Part shown: in pieces, positions 30,178 through 38,691 of the stretch
How the letters are laid out: each line of letters opens with the position of its first letter
How positions within the stretch are numbered: the stretch's first letter is position 1
Virus record (IMG/VR): IMGVR_UViG_3300017917_004222
Coordinates: 83,840 to 147,839 of that record
DNA length: 64,000 nucleotides
Direction: 5' to 3' (one strand)
Source of the DNA: a virus
Made by a program: the position numbers and the translations under genes
The notes under the pieces: model-generated
Seen by the model: the letters and a program-made list of their open reading frames with translations, nothing else
Databases searched by the model: none
What the model was told of the DNA's origin: nothing

Positions 30178-32682
30178 ATGTCATTTTTTTACGATCTCAA
30201 CAAAAAACTACAGCAAGTGCTGGAATCCCCCAAGAGCGAGCACAAACAACTGAACGAGGGCTGGAAGGGCGGCGCAGCTGGTGCTGGCGTGGGTGCAGTG
30301 GCTGGCGGGCCAGTTGGTGCTGCCATTGGCTCGGTGCTGGGCGACAAAATTGGCGATGAGCTGGGCGAAACTGGCTACAGCGCCCGGGCAGCCAGTGCTG
30401 GACGAGACATTGGCAAACCCGGCAAGAACTTTGCCAAAATTGCCAAAAGTGCTGGCGAGCGCTACGGCTCTAAAGAACGCGGCGAAGCTGTGGCAGGCGC
30501 TGTGCTCAAGAAGCTGCGAGCCAAAAACGAAGGTGTTGATTCTGACGCTGGCGATGACAACCGAGTGTCCACAGTGGTCCGACTGTTGAAGCGATTGCTG
30601 ACTTCGGAAGCACTACGTGACGCCTACGACATTGGCGAAGATGATGTGTTCCAAATTGAAGAGCTGGCAGCTGCATTGGAAAACAATGACATGGAAGCAG
30701 CACAAGACGCATGGAGCGTGTTTGATGTGAACGAGCTGGACAATGCATTGGACAGTTATGTGGCCGACAATGGGCTCGAAACCGGTTACTTGTTTGACCT
30801 ACTGGGCCACAATGTGAACGAAGGCTCCAAAGTTCCAACAGACTGGATGGGAGTCCCTACTAAGCTGGGCAAAAATGACAAGAAGCCAATCCAGTTCCCA
30901 GCAGGGTATGATGAATATATCAAGCAGGGTGCCAAGCATGGATTCCAAGATGATCCCAACAATCCTCTGCGTAAACGAGTCAAAAAAGCAGGCGTAGCAG
31001 AAGGCCGCCATACTCAATCCAACGCACTGGAACTGAACCCTGACCTCCGGGCCCAGGCCAACAAGCCCACAGTGGCCGGCCGCATTGGCAGCGCAGCCAA
31101 GCGGGTGGCAAACGCCATCACTGGTGGCAGCGATGAAGACGCCAAGAATCGTTTGCTGAACCGCATGGGCGGCCGCCGCACTCCCCTGGCACGTGATGAC
31201 ATGTCCGAAGCCACTAAAGAAATCCCGGGCGGTCGTCGTCACACATCTGAGCCAGGTGGCTACGGTCGCAAGGACGACGACGAAGCCCCCAAGGCAAAAA
31301 CTCAGCGTGGTCGTGGTCGTCCCAAGAAGGGCGGCGACAGCGAAACAGGTGAAGTCAAGAAGTACGACTGGAGCGCATTTGGTGCAACTGGCAAGGATGT
31401 CAAGTTGCCCAAGCACTCGGGTACCGTTACCAAGCACAAAATGAGCGACGAAGAACCCAAAAAGAAAGTCAAAGAAGCCACCAAGGAAATCCCAGGTGGA
31501 CGTCGTCACACTGCTGATGCAGGCGGCTATGGTCGCCGAGACGACGAAGATGACAAGGGCAAGCGAGTCGCAGCTCAAGTCAAACGTGGCCGTGGTCGTC
31601 CCAAGAAGGGCGGCGATAGCGAAACAGGCGAAGTCAAGAAATATGACTGGAGCGCATTTGGCGCCACAGGCAAAGAAGTCAAACTGCCCAAGCACAAGGG
31701 CAATGTTACTCGGCACAAGATGGACGAGGCTGTGAGTGAAGATGATCTTGCAGTTCTTGAACGACTCATGGACCAGGCGTTTGCCGAAGGCAACACTGCC
31801 CTAGGCAATGATATTCAGGGTGTGATCGAGCGCATCCAGGGCGATCAAGACGAAGGCCAATACGATGACGAGCCGGTGAACGAAAAAGCTGTGAGTAAAA
31901 AGCAGCAACGGTTCATGGGCATGGTGCATGCTGCACAAAAAGGTGAAAAGCCTGCGTCAAAAGAAGTGGCCAAAGTGGCCAAGGAAATGCCCAAGAAGGA
32001 AGCTGAAAAGTTTGCCAAGACCAAACAAAAAGGCCTGCCCGAGAAAAAACAAGCCACTGACGAAACATCAGACAGCAAGCCAGCCAAAGGCGGCATGACT
32101 TTTGGCAAGGGCATTTATGACAGCATGAATCGTGAGCTAGAGAGCATGATTGCTGAAAGCATGAGTGTTAACTTGAGCATGAATGATGACGGCCATGGCG
32201 GTCCACGCCGCAGCCTCACAGTGACTGCCACTGACGACGATGCAACCAAGCTGGCTGAACTACTGAAAATGGCTGGCATTGGCGACGAATCATCTGCTGA
32301 GTCAAGTGACTGTGGCTGCGACGAGCTTGAGGAAAACCAAGCCGATTGGCCAACTGATGCTGAAACCAGCAATGATCCGTTCCAGTACTCGGGAGGACTC
32401 AATGGTCCCAAGAGCACAGGACAGACCACTGGTGCTCCGTTCAACCGTCAACCGCAGCGCCAGGGCGCCATGGTAGACGAAGAGGACGAATTGGCTCGCA
32501 TGATGGAAATGGCTGGTGTCAAGAAAGGCAGCAAGCCCGACTATGTTGACCTTGACAAAGACGGCAACAAAACCGAGCCCATGAAGCAAGCGGCCAAAGA
32601 CGCCAAGGAAGACAGTGCAGATCAAGTGGACGAAGGCATCCTCGGCGCCACTCGCAATCTGTGGAAAACCTATCAAGGCTGA
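30178..32682 (+). CDS. Modular internal-head polyprotein with AT-hooks
   Basis: 834 residues, few Cys or Trp. Order: helical leader to residue 27 (LNE|G); Gly/Ala zipper (GAAGAGVGAVAGGPVGAAIG) near 30-60; acidic helical module about 118-215 (VNE|G); basic segment to 275 (VAE|G); tandem modules starting after MSE (residue 344) and VKE (433), each with EIPGGRRHT, an AT-hook RGRGRPKKGG and YDWSAFGATGK; MDE|A at 517; DUF3008-like module (KKQQRFMGMVHAAQKGE) about 565-620; IAE|S at 660; acidic segment; DYVDLDKDGNKTEPM module near 785-800; VDE|G at 819. Bars mark sites like the T4 prohead-protease consensus. DNA binding is inferred from the AT-hooks. Confidence 0.65.
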   Translation: MSFFYDLNKKLQQVLESPKSEHKQLNEGWKGGAAGAGVGAVAGGPVGAAIGSVLGDKIGDELGETGYSARAASAGRDIGKPGKNFAKIAKSAGERYGSKERGEAVAGAVLKKLRAKNEGVDSDAGDDNRVSTVVRLLKRLLTSEALRDAYDIGEDDVFQIEELAAALENNDMEAAQDAWSVFDVNELDNALDSYVADNGLETGYLFDLLGHNVNEGSKVPTDWMGVPTKLGKNDKKPIQFPAGYDEYIKQGAKHGFQDDPNNPLRKRVKKAGVAEGRHTQSNALELNPDLRAQANKPTVAGRIGSAAKRVANAITGGSDEDAKNRLLNRMGGRRTPLARDDMSEATKEIPGGRRHTSEPGGYGRKDDDEAPKAKTQRGRGRPKKGGDSETGEVKKYDWSAFGATGKDVKLPKHSGTVTKHKMSDEEPKKKVKEATKEIPGGRRHTADAGGYGRRDDEDDKGKRVAAQVKRGRGRPKKGGDSETGEVKKYDWSAFGATGKEVKLPKHKGNVTRHKMDEAVSEDDLAVLERLMDQAFAEGNTALGNDIQGVIERIQGDQDEGQYDDEPVNEKAVSKKQQRFMGMVHAAQKGEKPASKEVAKVAKEMPKKEAEKFAKTKQKGLPEKKQATDETSDSKPAKGGMTFGKGIYDSMNRELESMIAESMSVNLSMNDDGHGGPRRSLTVTATDDDATKLAELLKMAGIGDESSAESSDCGCDELEENQADWPTDAETSNDPFQYSGGLNGPKSTGQTTGAPFNRQPQRQGAMVDEEDELARMMEMAGVKKGSKPDYVDLDKDGNKTEPMKQAAKDAKEDSADQVDEGILGATRNLWKTYQG
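31207..31728 (+). repeat. Tandem AT-hook module duplication inside core polyprotein
   Basis: Two copies of an 84-89 residue module (codons from about 31210 to 31476 and 31477 to 31728). Shared words at protein level: ATKEIPGGRRHT, GGYGR, RGRGRPKKGGDSETGEVKK, YDWSAFGATGK and VKLPKH. At DNA level several stretches are identical, for example around the CGTGGTCGTCCCAAGAAGGG block. Each copy starts right after a cut-site-like Glu. Confidence 0.85.
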
Positions 32683-32684
32683 TC

Positions 32685-34328
32685 ATGAAATCATTTCGCG
32701 AACATCTAAGAGAGACACAAGAAACATTTGATCGCCCGGCAACGGGCGATGACTTCGCCATCAACATTCGTGAAGAATGCTTGATCGAAACCTATGTGGT
32801 CGACGAGACAGCCGACGGCATTGTGCTGCATGCTGACGAGCGCATGATGCGATTGCTAGAATCTTACGGTTACGTGCAAGAAGGTGGCGTCAAGGAAATG
32901 TTGATTGGTGCTGCCGAGCGCATGACACTTGATGAGTTCATTGATGCCTACGGCAGCCAGTTTGGACCCGACGAAGCAGAAGAATTCTGGCACACTGTGA
33001 ACGACGAAAATGAAGTTGAACAGTCTGGTCCGGGACACTGGATGCACGAGGAAACTTTTGTTGCGGCAAACAGTGATGGTATATCACACCAGGATGCTGG
33101 CGAGTACGATTACGAAGGCGACATGGCCAAGGATGACTTGAGCACAATCATTCGTGCTGCTCGTCGACTCACAGGCATGCTGGACGACAACGAAAACATG
33201 CCCGAGTGGGTGCAGAGCAAAATCAACAAAGCCGCTGACTATGTGGACACAGCCGCCGATTACATCGAGTCCAACAAAGAACGCGGTGTCATGGAAGGCG
33301 GTGATCCTGCAACTTACCGGGCAAAAGCCCAAGAGGCACACGCCAAATATCTCAAGTACGAAGACTTGGTTGATCAGGAGTTGAGAAAACTAGGTGAGCG
33401 TCTGCCTCGGTCCTGGGATGCCAACGCCTTTCAAAACAAGTTGTCCAGCGACCCCAAGTATGCCCAGGCCTTGAAGTATTACAAACTCAGCGAAAAATTT
33501 GGCGGCCTAGCCGTTCGTTATAAAGAACTGTCCAAGAAGCGGGGCATGGCAGAAGGTCAGTTGGCCAACCCAGACAACCAAGACTCGCCTGTGGCCCGAG
33601 CAATCACACACCGCATCCTTATGCAACACACTGGCCTGTTGGCCAAATACGGCCCCGAGCGGGTCATGGACGCTGTGGATGAAGTGGCTGATTTTGTCGG
33701 CGATGTAGAAGAAATTGGGTCAAGCGATGTGTCGGGCTGGGTGCGTCATGTGGAACAGATGCTGACCAACATGCCCGACAGCTTGGATGAACAATATGGC
33801 GACGAGTTTGACAACGAAGAGGACGAAGAAGACGAAGCAAACGGATTCTACGTGGTAATTGCCAGCGAAACCAATGGCGTGTTTATTGGCCAAGTGATCA
33901 AGGACGGCAGCAAGTGGCGCGAAATGGGCGGGGTTGGTAAACAGCCCTACAGCTGGGGCGGAAACTACATGGGCTATCTTTCCCCGGATGACGTGATCAG
34001 CTGGATACGTAAAGACTACCGCAATGCTGAGGTGGACGGCCCGTTCTCAAGCGAGGACGAAGCACAACAAGCTGCTGACAATTTGAGCGAAGCCAAATAC
34101 CAAGGACGTGAAGTTCCACTAGGCAAACCCATGCAGGGCGATGTCAAGAAGAGCAAAGTCTACGTCCGCGGACCCAAGGGCAACGTGGTCAAGGTCAACT
34201 TTGGCGACCCCAACATGCGCATCAAGAAAAGCAACCCCGAGCGTCGCAAGAACTTCCGTGCGCGCCACAACTGCGACAATCCAGGTCCACGTTGGAAAGC
34301 ACGCTACTGGAGTTGCCGCGCCTGGTAA
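32685..34328 (+). CDS. Modular internal-head protein
   Basis: 547 residues. ATG at 32685 gives MKSFREHLRE, close to the T4 capsid-targeting form. Modules: INIREECLIETYVVDET-type beta domain to about residue 80; acidic helical part; site VME|G at 204; helical DPATYRAKAQEAH segment; MAE|G at 290; VARAITHRILMQHTGLL module 300-360; an acidic linker; a WW-rich module (GFYVVIASETNGVFIG, WREMGGVGKQPYSWGG) to LSE|A at 469; and a basic C terminus (VKVNFGDPNMRIKKSNP, RARHNCDNPGP, ARYWSCRAW) seen in many aquatic phage head genes. Starts two bases after the previous gene. Function: probably a prohead core protein. Confidence 0.6.
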   Translation: MKSFREHLRETQETFDRPATGDDFAINIREECLIETYVVDETADGIVLHADERMMRLLESYGYVQEGGVKEMLIGAAERMTLDEFIDAYGSQFGPDEAEEFWHTVNDENEVEQSGPGHWMHEETFVAANSDGISHQDAGEYDYEGDMAKDDLSTIIRAARRLTGMLDDNENMPEWVQSKINKAADYVDTAADYIESNKERGVMEGGDPATYRAKAQEAHAKYLKYEDLVDQELRKLGERLPRSWDANAFQNKLSSDPKYAQALKYYKLSEKFGGLAVRYKELSKKRGMAEGQLANPDNQDSPVARAITHRILMQHTGLLAKYGPERVMDAVDEVADFVGDVEEIGSSDVSGWVRHVEQMLTNMPDSLDEQYGDEFDNEEDEEDEANGFYVVIASETNGVFIGQVIKDGSKWREMGGVGKQPYSWGGNYMGYLSPDDVISWIRKDYRNAEVDGPFSSEDEAQQAADNLSEAKYQGREVPLGKPMQGDVKKSKVYVRGPKGNVVKVNFGDPNMRIKKSNPERRKNFRARHNCDNPGPRWKARYWSCRAW

Positions 34329-34338
34329 GGAGAAACAC

Positions 34339-34509
34339 ATGGAACATTACAAACCCTACAACCCTGCACCACTCACAACACCTCCGGTGCAAAACCCGCA
34401 CTCGCCTGCTGGCAGCGGATATCGTCAACAGCCAGTGAACATCCCGGGTGTGCTGGACCAAACACGAAACATGTTTCAACCATACCAACCCAAGGATCCT
34501 AACAAATGA
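34339..34509 (+). CDS. 56-residue proline-rich peptide
   Basis: ATG at 34339 follows AAGGAG, 7 bases away, and its stop overlaps the next ATG (ATGA). Sequence is Pro/Gln/Asn-rich (HYKPYNPAPLTTPPVQ, FQPYQPKDPNK) and probably unstructured. Likely a small virion or core component by position. An earlier in-frame start inside the previous gene lacks a ribosome site. Confidence 0.5.
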   Translation: MEHYKPYNPAPLTTPPVQNPHSPAGSGYRQQPVNIPGVLDQTRNMFQPYQPKDPNK

Positions 34510-34793
34510 GCAGTCAAGCCAACGTTTACACCTCGGTCAGCAGCCAAACTTGGTTCACTGACAAAGTTTTGATATCAACTGGCAACACCGCAGTCACATA
34601 CAACGTGGCTCTGGCCCCAGCTTTCTCCGACACCATTTATTCCAATGCTGTGAGCGTGCCGGCATTTGACAGCACCTATGCCTATGTTGGTGTGGGCAAC
34701 AAGCTCACTATCACTGGCAGCAATTTCACAGCAGCCGAAGCTGGCACAGCATCGTCGGGCACAGCCGGTGTGTCGGGCGGCGGCAGCTACTAA
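34506..34793 (+). CDS. 95-residue small beta protein
   Basis: Starts at ATG overlapping the previous stop. Sequence is Ser/Thr/Val-rich with strands (TDKVLISTGNTAVTYNVALA, VGNKLTITGSNFT) and a Gly/Ser C terminus (SGTAGVSGGGSY). Fibre- or decoration-like composition. No family recognised. Confidence 0.5.
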   Translation: MSSQANVYTSVSSQTWFTDKVLISTGNTAVTYNVALAPAFSDTIYSNAVSVPAFDSTYAYVGVGNKLTITGSNFTAAEAGTASSGTAGVSGGGSY

Positions 34794-34799
34794 GGAGTC

Positions 34800-35177
34800 A
34801 TGGTGCGAGCAAGAGAATTTTTAGGCGAAGAAAAGGTTGGAAAAATTTCCAAACGACTGCAATCGGCCACCCGCGGTCTCAACAAGTTTAGAGACCGCTC
34901 ATTCTCTGACCGCGTGTACGAACTGAACCGTGTGATGATGGCAGCCGCATGCAACGACGGTGATGATTTTGCCCATCCAGTTGACGCTGAATCCTGGGCT
35001 GGACGCCACGACATTGCGGCACCTTATACCGAGGTTGAGCAACGCATGCTGGAAAAAGCATACAAGGCTGTTGGATCTTTGTATCAAGACATCAACCACG
35101 GCAACATGGACAGTGAAGAGCACCCAGCTGTGAACAAAACAAGTCCTATAAATAGTTTCAAAGGATACCCAAGATGA
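34800..35177 (+). CDS. Small core-type protein with capsid-targeting-like start
   Basis: 125 residues. MVRAREFLGE then Glu-Lys resembles the Met...FLxE targeting form. The rest contains a module known from several aquatic phage head proteins: YELNRVMMAAACNDG, DAESWAGRHDIAAPYTEVEQ and KAYKAVGSLYQDINHGNM, ending in SPINSFKGYPR. Its stop overlaps the next ATG. Likely an internal-head peptide; enzymatic function is not suggested. Confidence 0.55.
   Translation: MVRAREFLGEEKVGKISKRLQSATRGLNKFRDRSFSDRVYELNRVMMAAACNDGDDFAHPVDAESWAGRHDIAAPYTEVEQRMLEKAYKAVGSLYQDINHGNMDSEEHPAVNKTSPINSFKGYPR
35147..35154 (+). promoter_or_regulatory. Perfect T4 late promoter (TATAAATA)
   Basis: TATAAATA ends 19 bases before the ATG at 35174, with AAAGGA as ribosome site. 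It lies in the 3' end of the previous gene. Confidence 0.7.
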
Positions 35178-35554
35178 AAATTGCTGAAGTGCTTAGAGCA
35201 TTGCTTGATGTTATTGATCGTGCAGAAGTTGCTGGCTCAGTGCCACAAATGCGCAACGATGTGCAGAATCTGTCAAGTCCAGAACAGGTAGAACCTGCCA
35301 ATGTTGAAGACCCGCACGACCTGTTCATGCCCCCTTTGCAAATGAAACTGGAACTGTTGAAAAAAGCAGTGGGTGTGGAAAACGTGTACGATGATGGTAC
35401 CGATGCTGATCGTGATGAATGCAACGAAGTTGGTGATCCCAGTAGTGAAACCGAAACTGACTTTGAAGTGGAATTGAACAACATCAAAAAAGCTGCAGGT
35501 ATCAATCCTGTGGTGCTATCTGATCTTGGCGACGATGAGCCATTGGACAACTGA
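35174..35554 (+). CDS. 126-residue acidic protein, late
   Basis: Late promoter and AAAGGA site directly upstream; ATGA overlap with the previous gene. Strongly acidic (TDADRDECNEVGDPSSETETDF region, shortened here to its theme) with two helical parts: IAEVLRALLDVIDRAEVAG and MKLELLKKAVGVENV; then FEVELNNIKKAAGINPVV. Paired KKA(V/A)G motifs suggest a small repeated helix. Possibly a scaffold or core peptide. No family recognised. Confidence 0.5.
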   Translation: MKIAEVLRALLDVIDRAEVAGSVPQMRNDVQNLSSPEQVEPANVEDPHDLFMPPLQMKLELLKKAVGVENVYDDGTDADRDECNEVGDPSSETETDFEVELNNIKKAAGINPVVLSDLGDDEPLDN

Positions 35555-35559
35555 TACAC

Positions 35560-37050
35560 ATGGCCATTCAGAATTTCTTTACCAGTCGCGACAACAAACT
35601 TGACGGCAACACGTATGTGGGGCAGTTGGGTCGCCTTTGGTACAACCCCGATACCAACAGCATATATGCCAGCGATGGCAGCACCGTGGGCGGAATCCCA
35701 GTAGCGCTGGCCACCAACGCCAACATCTTGGCCAACAATATCACTGTGAGCACAGTGACGTCCACCAGTGGCAACATCACCGTCAACGGCAACTTGGTCA
35801 TCAATGGCAACATTTCGCCAGCCACCGACGTCAAGATTGGCGGCATCAAGGCCGGCCCAGGCGCCAACATATCAAATGATGGCACACTCACGATTGATAC
35901 CACTGGCTTGCCACTCAGCTTTGGCAACTTCACAGCCAACAACAACATACTCACTATTGTCAACGTAGACGAGGACATGATTCTCGAAACTTCGGGCAAT
36001 GCCGAAATACAATTGGTGGGCAACATCGGGTTCTACAAACCCAACGGTGGCGGAGTTCCTGAACCCAGTGCAAAATATTTCTTTGCCCGAGACGATGGGC
36101 AGATTACTATCTTGGTTCCTGTCGAAGACCCATTTTTGGGCGCAGTGGAGATCATAGGATCTTCCACAGGCAATGTTATATCGCCTGGCGCGCCTGGCGC
36201 CATGCTGCATCTCACTGGCAATCCTAGTGTACCAACTCGCCTGTACATGGACGGCAACAACAGCTATGCCAGTATTGTGGGCCGCCGTTGGAACGGAAAT
36301 GTAGCCACGCCCACACAGGTTTTGGCCGGCCAAGATGTGTTGCGTATCAATGCCACCGCAGCCACTGATGCAGGCAGCAGCAATGTGGGCAACGTGGCAT
36401 TTGCTCAAGTGCGTATGACAGCCTTGGAAACCCAAACTGCCGCAGCACAGGGTTCACAAATAGTGTTTACAGTGACTCCGGTGGGGCAGCCTGCTACCAG
36501 TCGTGTGGATGTGGCCAACATCACAGTGGCTGATGGAGTATGGGCTACTAAGTTTACCACCACAGGCAATGTGTCAGCGGCCAATGCCATAATCTCGGGC
36601 AACATTTCGGTTGCCGGCAGCATTCTAGGCAATGCAGTGACCACCACCGCCACAATTGGGACTGGCAACATCACCACATTGAATGTGAGCGGCAACGCCA
36701 CTGTGGGCGGCAACATTCGTTACAACATTGCCAACAACAACGCCACGGTGACTCAGGCCACCAGCAAGGCCACTGCAGTGACCTGCAACGGCAGGACTGG
36801 CCAAATCACCACCAGCAACAGCTCAATCGCCAAGGGCGAAGCAATTACATTCACTGTGAACAACAGTTACATCACAGCAGCAACCGACGTTCCTGTTGTG
36901 GTTTTGCAGTCTGGTGCCACCGCCAACAGTTACTCAGTGTCGGTCACGCGGGTTCAGCCCGGCAGTTTTGCCATCACATTGGTCAACAACGGCACAGGCC
37001 CTTTGTCTGATACCATTGTCATCAACTTTGCTGTGATCAAGGTGAGCTAA
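35560..37050 (+). CDS. Fibre-type virion protein in the head/packaging cluster
   Basis: 496 residues. The first part AIQNFFTSRDNKLDGNTYVGQLGRLWYNPDTN, split for length, is a fibre N-terminal attachment module known from aquatic T4-like phages. The centre has GN repeats (ITVNGNLVINGNISPATDVKIGG). The C terminus (CNGRTGQITTSNSSIAKGEAI, SYSVSVTRVQPGSFAI, VINFAVIKVS) is a knob-like beta domain. It sits between core-protein genes and the large terminase, far from the other fibres, and shares fibre repeat motifs with genes at 1-2095. Probably a short fibre or head/neck fibre (whisker-like). Confidence 0.65.
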   Translation: MAIQNFFTSRDNKLDGNTYVGQLGRLWYNPDTNSIYASDGSTVGGIPVALATNANILANNITVSTVTSTSGNITVNGNLVINGNISPATDVKIGGIKAGPGANISNDGTLTIDTTGLPLSFGNFTANNNILTIVNVDEDMILETSGNAEIQLVGNIGFYKPNGGGVPEPSAKYFFARDDGQITILVPVEDPFLGAVEIIGSSTGNVISPGAPGAMLHLTGNPSVPTRLYMDGNNSYASIVGRRWNGNVATPTQVLAGQDVLRINATAATDAGSSNVGNVAFAQVRMTALETQTAAAQGSQIVFTVTPVGQPATSRVDVANITVADGVWATKFTTTGNVSAANAIISGNISVAGSILGNAVTTTATIGTGNITTLNVSGNATVGGNIRYNIANNNATVTQATSKATAVTCNGRTGQITTSNSSIAKGEAITFTVNNSYITAATDVPVVVLQSGATANSYSVSVTRVQPGSFAITLVNNGTGPLSDTIVINFAVIKVS

Positions 37051-37094
37051 ATTGCTCACTGGGCAGCAGCCCTAGCACACGTTTGGAGATTCTC

Positions 37095-38681
37095 ATGATC
37101 GCTAACAAAGCCAGTTCACTAGAAACGGTATTGGTCAAAACCCCACACCGTCGTGAAACCTATACAGACCAAGAATTGATGGAGTTTGCCCGATGTGCAG
37201 ACCCAGTCAACGGCCCCATGTATTTCATGGACCACTACTTTCACATTCAGCATCCCACACGTGGCAAGATGCTGTATCAGCCGTTTCCGTACCAAAAAAA
37301 GCTGATTGAAACCTATCACCGTTATCGCTACAGCATCAGTCTCATGCCGCGACAGACTGGTAAATCAACATCAGCTGCAGGCTATCTGTTGTGGTACGCC
37401 ATGTTTGTGCCCGACAGCACCATTCTCATTGCGGCACACAAGTACACAGGTTCACAAGAAATCATGCAGCGCATTCGATTTGCCTACGAGCTGTGCCCCA
37501 ACCACATACGTGCAGGTTGTACCAGTTACAACAAAGGCAGCTTGGAATTTGAGAACGGCAGTCGTATTGTGTCGGCCACCACAACAGAAAACACTGGTCG
37601 TGGTATGAGTATTTCGCTGTTGTACGCTGACGAATTTGCGTTTGTGCGACCCACCATTGCGCAAGAGTTCTGGACTTCTATTTCGCCCACGCTGGCCACA
37701 GGTGGTAAGGCCATCATCACATCAACTCCCAACAGTGACGAAGACAAGTTTGCTGAGATTTGGAAAAGCGCCAACAAGTGTCTTGACGAAAACGGCAACA
37801 CCACTGAACTGGGCATCAACGGCTTCAAGGCTTATCGTGCTTACTGGAATGAACATCCGGATCGTGATGAAAAGTGGGCTGCAGAGCAGCGGGCTCAGCT
37901 GGGCGAAGAACGTTTTCGTCGTGAGATGGATTGCGAATTTGTTATCAATGATGAGACCTTGATTTCGCCTATCAAACTGTTGGATCTTGAGGGCGTGGAA
38001 CCTCGATACAAAACCGGACAGGTGCGCTGGTACAAACCATTGTCCAAGGACCGGATGTACATTGTGGCCCTGGATCCCAGCCTGGGCACTGGCGGCGACC
38101 CAGCAGCCATACAAGTGTTTGAAGCTGAAACAACCGAACAGGTGGCCGAGTGGAAACACAATCGAACTGACATTCCCACGCAGATTCGCATCATGGCCGA
38201 CATAGTGAAAGAAATCCACGACGTGGTCAAGGACAGCAAAAAAATCTACTACAGTGTGGAAAACAATACCCTGGGCGAAGCTGCACTGATATCTATTGCT
38301 GAGTACGGGGAAGAAAGCATTCCGGGATACTTTCTAAGTGACAACTCGGTCACAGGCTCGGGAACTCAACGATTCCGCAAAGGCTTTAACACCACCCACA
38401 AGGCCAAGGTCACTGCCTGTAACAAGTTCAAGATTCTTGTGGAATCGGGGCGTATGAAACTGCACAGCAAGCCCTTGATCAGCGAACTCAAAAACTTCGT
38501 GGCCAAGGGCAACAGTTTTGCTGCCAAACCTGGCGAGACTGACGACCTTGTGATGGCCAGCCTCTTGATTATTCGCATGTTGATGTTGTTGCAAACTTAC
38601 CATGCCGAATTGGACCAGCACATCAAAGATCACAATGATGTCATTGTGGAACCTTTTCCCTTTATATCTGTCATGCGCTAA
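37095..38681 (+). CDS. gp17: Large terminase subunit gp17
   Basis: 528 residues. ATPase motor: adenine-binding Q-region near 60, Walker A PRQTGKST (residues 85-92), Walker B LLYADE (175-180). Nuclease: VALDPSLGTGGD with D327, then YSVENNTLGEA near 395 and TDDLVMAS near 495. T4 gp17 is 610 residues. It translocates DNA into the prohead and cuts concatemers. Start at ATG 37095 with TTGGAG upstream. Isolated from small terminase by 7.5 kb. Confidence 0.93.
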   Translation: MIANKASSLETVLVKTPHRRETYTDQELMEFARCADPVNGPMYFMDHYFHIQHPTRGKMLYQPFPYQKKLIETYHRYRYSISLMPRQTGKSTSAAGYLLWYAMFVPDSTILIAAHKYTGSQEIMQRIRFAYELCPNHIRAGCTSYNKGSLEFENGSRIVSATTTENTGRGMSISLLYADEFAFVRPTIAQEFWTSISPTLATGGKAIITSTPNSDEDKFAEIWKSANKCLDENGNTTELGINGFKAYRAYWNEHPDRDEKWAAEQRAQLGEERFRREMDCEFVINDETLISPIKLLDLEGVEPRYKTGQVRWYKPLSKDRMYIVALDPSLGTGGDPAAIQVFEAETTEQVAEWKHNRTDIPTQIRIMADIVKEIHDVVKDSKKIYYSVENNTLGEAALISIAEYGEESIPGYFLSDNSVTGSGTQRFRKGFNTTHKAKVTACNKFKILVESGRMKLHSKPLISELKNFVAKGNSFAAKPGETDDLVMASLLIIRMLMLLQTYHAELDQHIKDHNDVIVEPFPFISVMR

Positions 38682-38684
38682 ATA
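38677..38684 (+). promoter_or_regulatory. Late-type element (GCTAAATA) close to ATG
   Basis: GCTAAATA overlaps the gp17 stop codon and ends 7 bases before the ATG at 38692. No ribosome site lies in the gap, so any transcript from it would be nearly leaderless. Two mismatches make it only a candidate. Confidence 0.4.
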
Positions 38685-38691
38685 ACTGACT

